A DNA stretch of 21,004 nt, from contig JBDKFK010000027.1 of NCBI GenBank assembly GCA_039798745.1, forward strand, positions 1 to 21,004, written 5' to 3'. The notes under the pieces were generated by a model. It saw only the letters and a program-made list of their open reading frames with translations. It was not told the DNA's origin and searched no databases. Origin of the DNA: JBDKFK01 sp039798745 (GTDB lineage Bacteria; Patescibacteriota; Microgenomatia; UBA1406; GWC2-37-13). Positions within the stretch are counted from its first letter, which is position 1. The number at the start of each line of letters is the position of its first letter. A program made the position numbers and the translations under genes. Shown here in pieces: positions 18,946-21,004 of this stretch.

Positions 18946-21004
18946 CGCACTTCTTTCCACTCATAGGTAACGGTAGAGAAATAGGGTAACAGCTCCATAT
19001 ATACCTGTGGATCAAAGACTACAAACAGGGATGGTTTGCGTCCATCATCACGTCGTCGTGTGCCGGTCGCTATGGCATTTGCCGTTGAGGACATGTTCCC
19101 CGTTACTTTCAACGGTTCGGTACTTGTTCCTAAATTAATGGTGTCTGCCAGGAATATACCCCGTGCCTCACTCACAAATGTGGTGTCCTTGTACATATTG
19201 ATTGTCTTTGCCACAAATGCCGTACTCCCGTTTGTCGGATTGTACGTCGCTGTATTGAACGAGAGCGTTCCGGTCACTACAAGTATTACGTTTTTGTTGT
19301 CAAAGCTTGTAATGTTTCCACTGTCTATGGTGAGGTCTCCACTCCATACGTTTACTTTCTCACTCGACAGGTTCGCCAGACTATTTATGGTCTGATACTC
19401 TTTTCGTGATCTGATGTAATCAATGTATCTTGTGGCCGATAAAGATAATCCCGCGTTGTATGTACCGTTGCTCCAGCTTTTGCGAGAGACCTGTCCATTT
19501 CCTAAGACGAGACTTTCCGAGGACAACGCTGATCCTACCGATCCATACGCTGCTGCTGAGTCACCAATAATGAGGTACGATCCATCTGTGTCATCGGTGT
19601 CATACGGCAATGCTGATACCGGAAACGGTGAGTTGATCTCACTTTTCGTCTGATAAATTACATTCTTTAACTTAAAGTAACTCGATCCCTGCGCAATCGA
19701 GAAATATGAGTTCTGAGTAGCATTGACCGTTGTCCCTCCATTACTATCAAGGTCCAGAGATATCGTTACGGGGTTCAGACATGTAGCCCCCGCCTGTATA
19801 CACAATCCATTGTACAGCTGCGAATTGTAGCGTACGGCAGCTAACGTAAAGTCCTGTGTGGGGTCAGGATCGCCATTTACGTTATCCAGAGTCACCGTAC
19901 ATGTATATCCGGTAATAATAACCGGGTTGCTGCCCGTTGTTATTAAGGTACACGTTACGGTTACGCCATTCGTGTCAGGGGGTGTAAATGTGATGTCGGT
20001 AGAGGTGTTTCCTGTTGCTCCACCATTTGAATATGGTGTACCGGATGATGGATCATACTCTCCGACATTCCCACTTACTGTGCCACTCGGATATGCTGTT
20101 TTCGTAAAGGTTGCGGTAGGTGAACAGGTTTCCTGATAGTTAGCAGCACAGACCCGAACATAATATGTTGTGTTTGCCGTTAACGCGCCATCACTTGCCG
20201 AAGTGGTGTAACTCGTGGCAGTTCTCACAATATTATTTGCGTCTACGATAGGATTACTAAATCCCGCATTATCTGCAATCACGAGGTGGAATCTCCGGTT
20301 GTCTCCGCCGTCCTGCGGACAGTTAAATCCCCACGGACTTCCACAGGTATTGTTCCCCGATCCAAAACTCCAGTTCACCGTTACATATCTCGTCTGAATC
20401 GTTACCCCTCCATCCGGTTGTCTGATAGATGACACCGTAGGTGCCTGCTGAGGTGTCTGTGAGTTACAGCTATTCACCGTCTGCGTGTCTCCACATGCTA
20501 CCCCACTTGCACACGTTGACGGACAGCACTCATTTGAACACGTGCACGTAATATTCGCGCTAAACGGTCCGCATGCTCCCGCAGGGGGTGCTCCTACCTC
20601 ATTTTGTACACATGCTCCCGCAGTACTACACGTATTCGCTCCTGCTCCTGCAACCGCAACACAGCTTGCTGCCTGACAGGCAAGATGACTTACGCCTCCC
20701 GGTGTGATAGTCGGCGTTGGTGTTCTCGTGGGTGTCCGAGTAGGTGTGCGTGTGGGCGTATTCGTTGGTCCTCCTGCTGTGGGTGTCCGTGTCGGGGTAC
20801 GTGTGGGGGTTCTGGTTGGAGTTCTGGTCGGTGATCCATTTGATGTGGGCGTTCTGGTCGGTGTTCTCGTAGGAGTTCTTGTTGGTGTCCTCGTTGGCGT
20901 TCGTGTTGCAGTACCTCCGGCTATCGTCGGAGTGCGGGTCGGTGTACGAGTGGGAGTACGTGTAGCAGTCCCGACTCGTGTTGGTGTTCTGGTTGGCGTA
21001 CGTG
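18942..21004 (-). CDS. Large surface protein with RTPT stalk, Cys-rich module and FN3-like domain (N-terminus outside window)
   Basis: The frame is open from the stop at 18942 to the window edge; 686 residues are visible and the start is missing. A GTG at 20477 lies inside the frame and is not the start. From the visible N-terminal side: an Arg-Thr-Pro-Thr repeat stalk of about 100 residues (20710-21002); a module of about 70 residues with 12 Cys (20466-20678) including a HLACQAASCVAVAG pattern I recall from CPR surface proteins; a fibronectin-III-like domain (about 20065-20440) with TYYVRVCAAN; then a long Ser/Thr/Asn-rich beta-type region. The last 25 residues (FDPQVYMELLPYF then TYEWKEVR) look like a conserved ending, and there is no C-terminal membrane anchor. 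The make-up implies an extracellular, disulphide-stabilised adhesin or wall protein; a signal peptide or anchor should lie upstream. It is convergent with the flavoprotein gene. Confidence 0.85.
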   Translation of the reverse strand, partial: RTPTRTPTRVGTATRTPTRTPTRTPTIAGGTATRTPTRTPTRTPTRTPTRTPTSNGSPTRTPTRTPTRTPTRTPTAGGPTNTPTRTPTRTPTRTPTPTITPGGVSHLACQAASCVAVAGAGANTCSTAGACVQNEVGAPPAGACGPFSANITCTCSNECCPSTCASGVACGDTQTVNSCNSQTPQQAPTVSSIRQPDGGVTIQTRYVTVNWSFGSGNNTCGSPWGFNCPQDGGDNRRFHLVIADNAGFSNPIVDANNIVRTATSYTTSASDGALTANTTYYVRVCAANYQETCSPTATFTKTAYPSGTVSGNVGEYDPSSGTPYSNGGATGNTSTDITFTPPDTNGVTVTCTLITTGSNPVIITGYTCTVTLDNVNGDPDPTQDFTLAAVRYNSQLYNGLCIQAGATCLNPVTISLDLDSNGGTTVNATQNSYFSIAQGSSYFKLKNVIYQTKSEINSPFPVSALPYDTDDTDGSYLIIGDSAAAYGSVGSALSSESLVLGNGQVSRKSWSNGTYNAGLSLSATRYIDYIRSRKEYQTINSLANLSSEKVNVWSGDLTIDSGNITSFDNKNVILVVTGTLSFNTATYNPTNGSTAFVAKTINMYKDTTFVSEARGIFLADTINLGTSTEPLKVTGNMSSTANAIATGTRRRDDGRKPSLFVVFDPQVYMELLPYFSTVTYEWKEVR
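20710..21002 (-). repeat. 12-bp tandem coding repeat (Arg-Thr-Pro-Thr stalk)
   Basis: The minus strand repeats a four-codon unit, RTPT, about 18 times, interrupted by short Gly/Ala/Ser/Asn inserts. Codons vary at third positions, so protein sequence is conserved better than DNA. It reaches the window edge and may continue. Such Thr/Pro-rich runs usually form extended, often glycosylated stalks; the regularly spaced Arg is unusual for that role. Confidence 0.9.

Noticed and set aside
18942..20477. Surface protein starting at the GTG at 20477
   Set aside because: The same frame continues open to the window edge through the Cys-rich and RTPT regions, so this GTG is an internal Val codon.
20710..21004. 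CRISPR-like repeat array
   Set aside because: The 12-bp units are contiguous, lack spacers, vary at third codon positions and keep one open frame; it is a coding repeat.
1..21004. UGA recoding as in Gracilibacteria or Absconditabacteria
   Set aside because: TGA ends several genes at sensible places (4090, 9085, 12555, 18209), and no conserved domain contains an in-frame TGA.

Overview
The window looks like a piece of a Candidate Phyla Radiation (Patescibacteria) genome, most likely Microgenomates-like. The lineage is inferred from gene content, not measured. The pointers are a compact type IV pilus operon with no secretin, CPR-style prepilins, a VirD4/TraG-like ATPase, PIG-L and PIG-V relatives side by side, and a large surface protein with an Arg-Thr-Pro-Thr stalk and a Cys-rich module. 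TGA acts as a normal stop, so the UGA-recoding CPR lineages are unlikely.

Layout. (1) 1-620: a G+C-rich stretch with one Shine-Dalgarno-led small gene (99-464) bracketed by strong hairpins, then tRNA-Ala(GGC) on the minus strand. (2) 856-2684, minus: a PIG-V-like mannosyltransferase and a PIG-L-like deacetylase, a surface glycan or glycolipid pair. (3) tRNA-Pro(GGG), a strong hairpin, a long structured leader (about 2930-3203) and a G+C-rich three-gene operon (3204-5148). Its products are unrecognised but appear to share one domain; a 12-bp hairpin follows. (4) 5206-6503, minus: a membrane protein, an acylphosphatase and a membrane-anchored TPR-like protein. (5) 6555-7337: an Hpt phosphotransfer protein and a CheY-like receiver. 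(6) 7400-14488: a tightly packed pilus operon of PilB, PilC, a FimT/GspH-like pseudopilin, a prepilin fused to a beta-propeller, PilW-like and PilX-like minor pilins, and a PilM-like protein ending in a LytR_C domain. (7) A 50-aa membrane protein, then the probable major pilin with its own sigma70-type promoter and intrinsic terminator. (8) A second receiver, the VirD4/TraG-like ATPase and a ferredoxin-NADP reductase-like flavoprotein. (9) On the minus strand to the window end, a large surface protein whose N-terminus is outside the window.

How it works together. Regions 5-7 read as one machine: PilB powers assembly on PilC, the PilM-like protein couples it to the envelope, minor pilins including the propeller protein prime or cap the fibre, and the strongly expressed pilin forms the shaft. 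The Hpt and two receivers are probable control inputs; no kinase, prepilin peptidase, PilT or secretin is in the window. The VirD4-like ATPase suggests DNA or protein transfer.

The most unusual points concern expression. Most host genes that start a transcription unit have a -10 box 6-13 bases before the start codon and no Shine-Dalgarno sequence, as in leaderless mRNAs. The two G+C-rich cassettes use strong AGGAGG-type sites and hairpin-rich leaders. The three-gene cassette, with its shared domain and multi-hairpin leader, is the best candidate for something undescribed.
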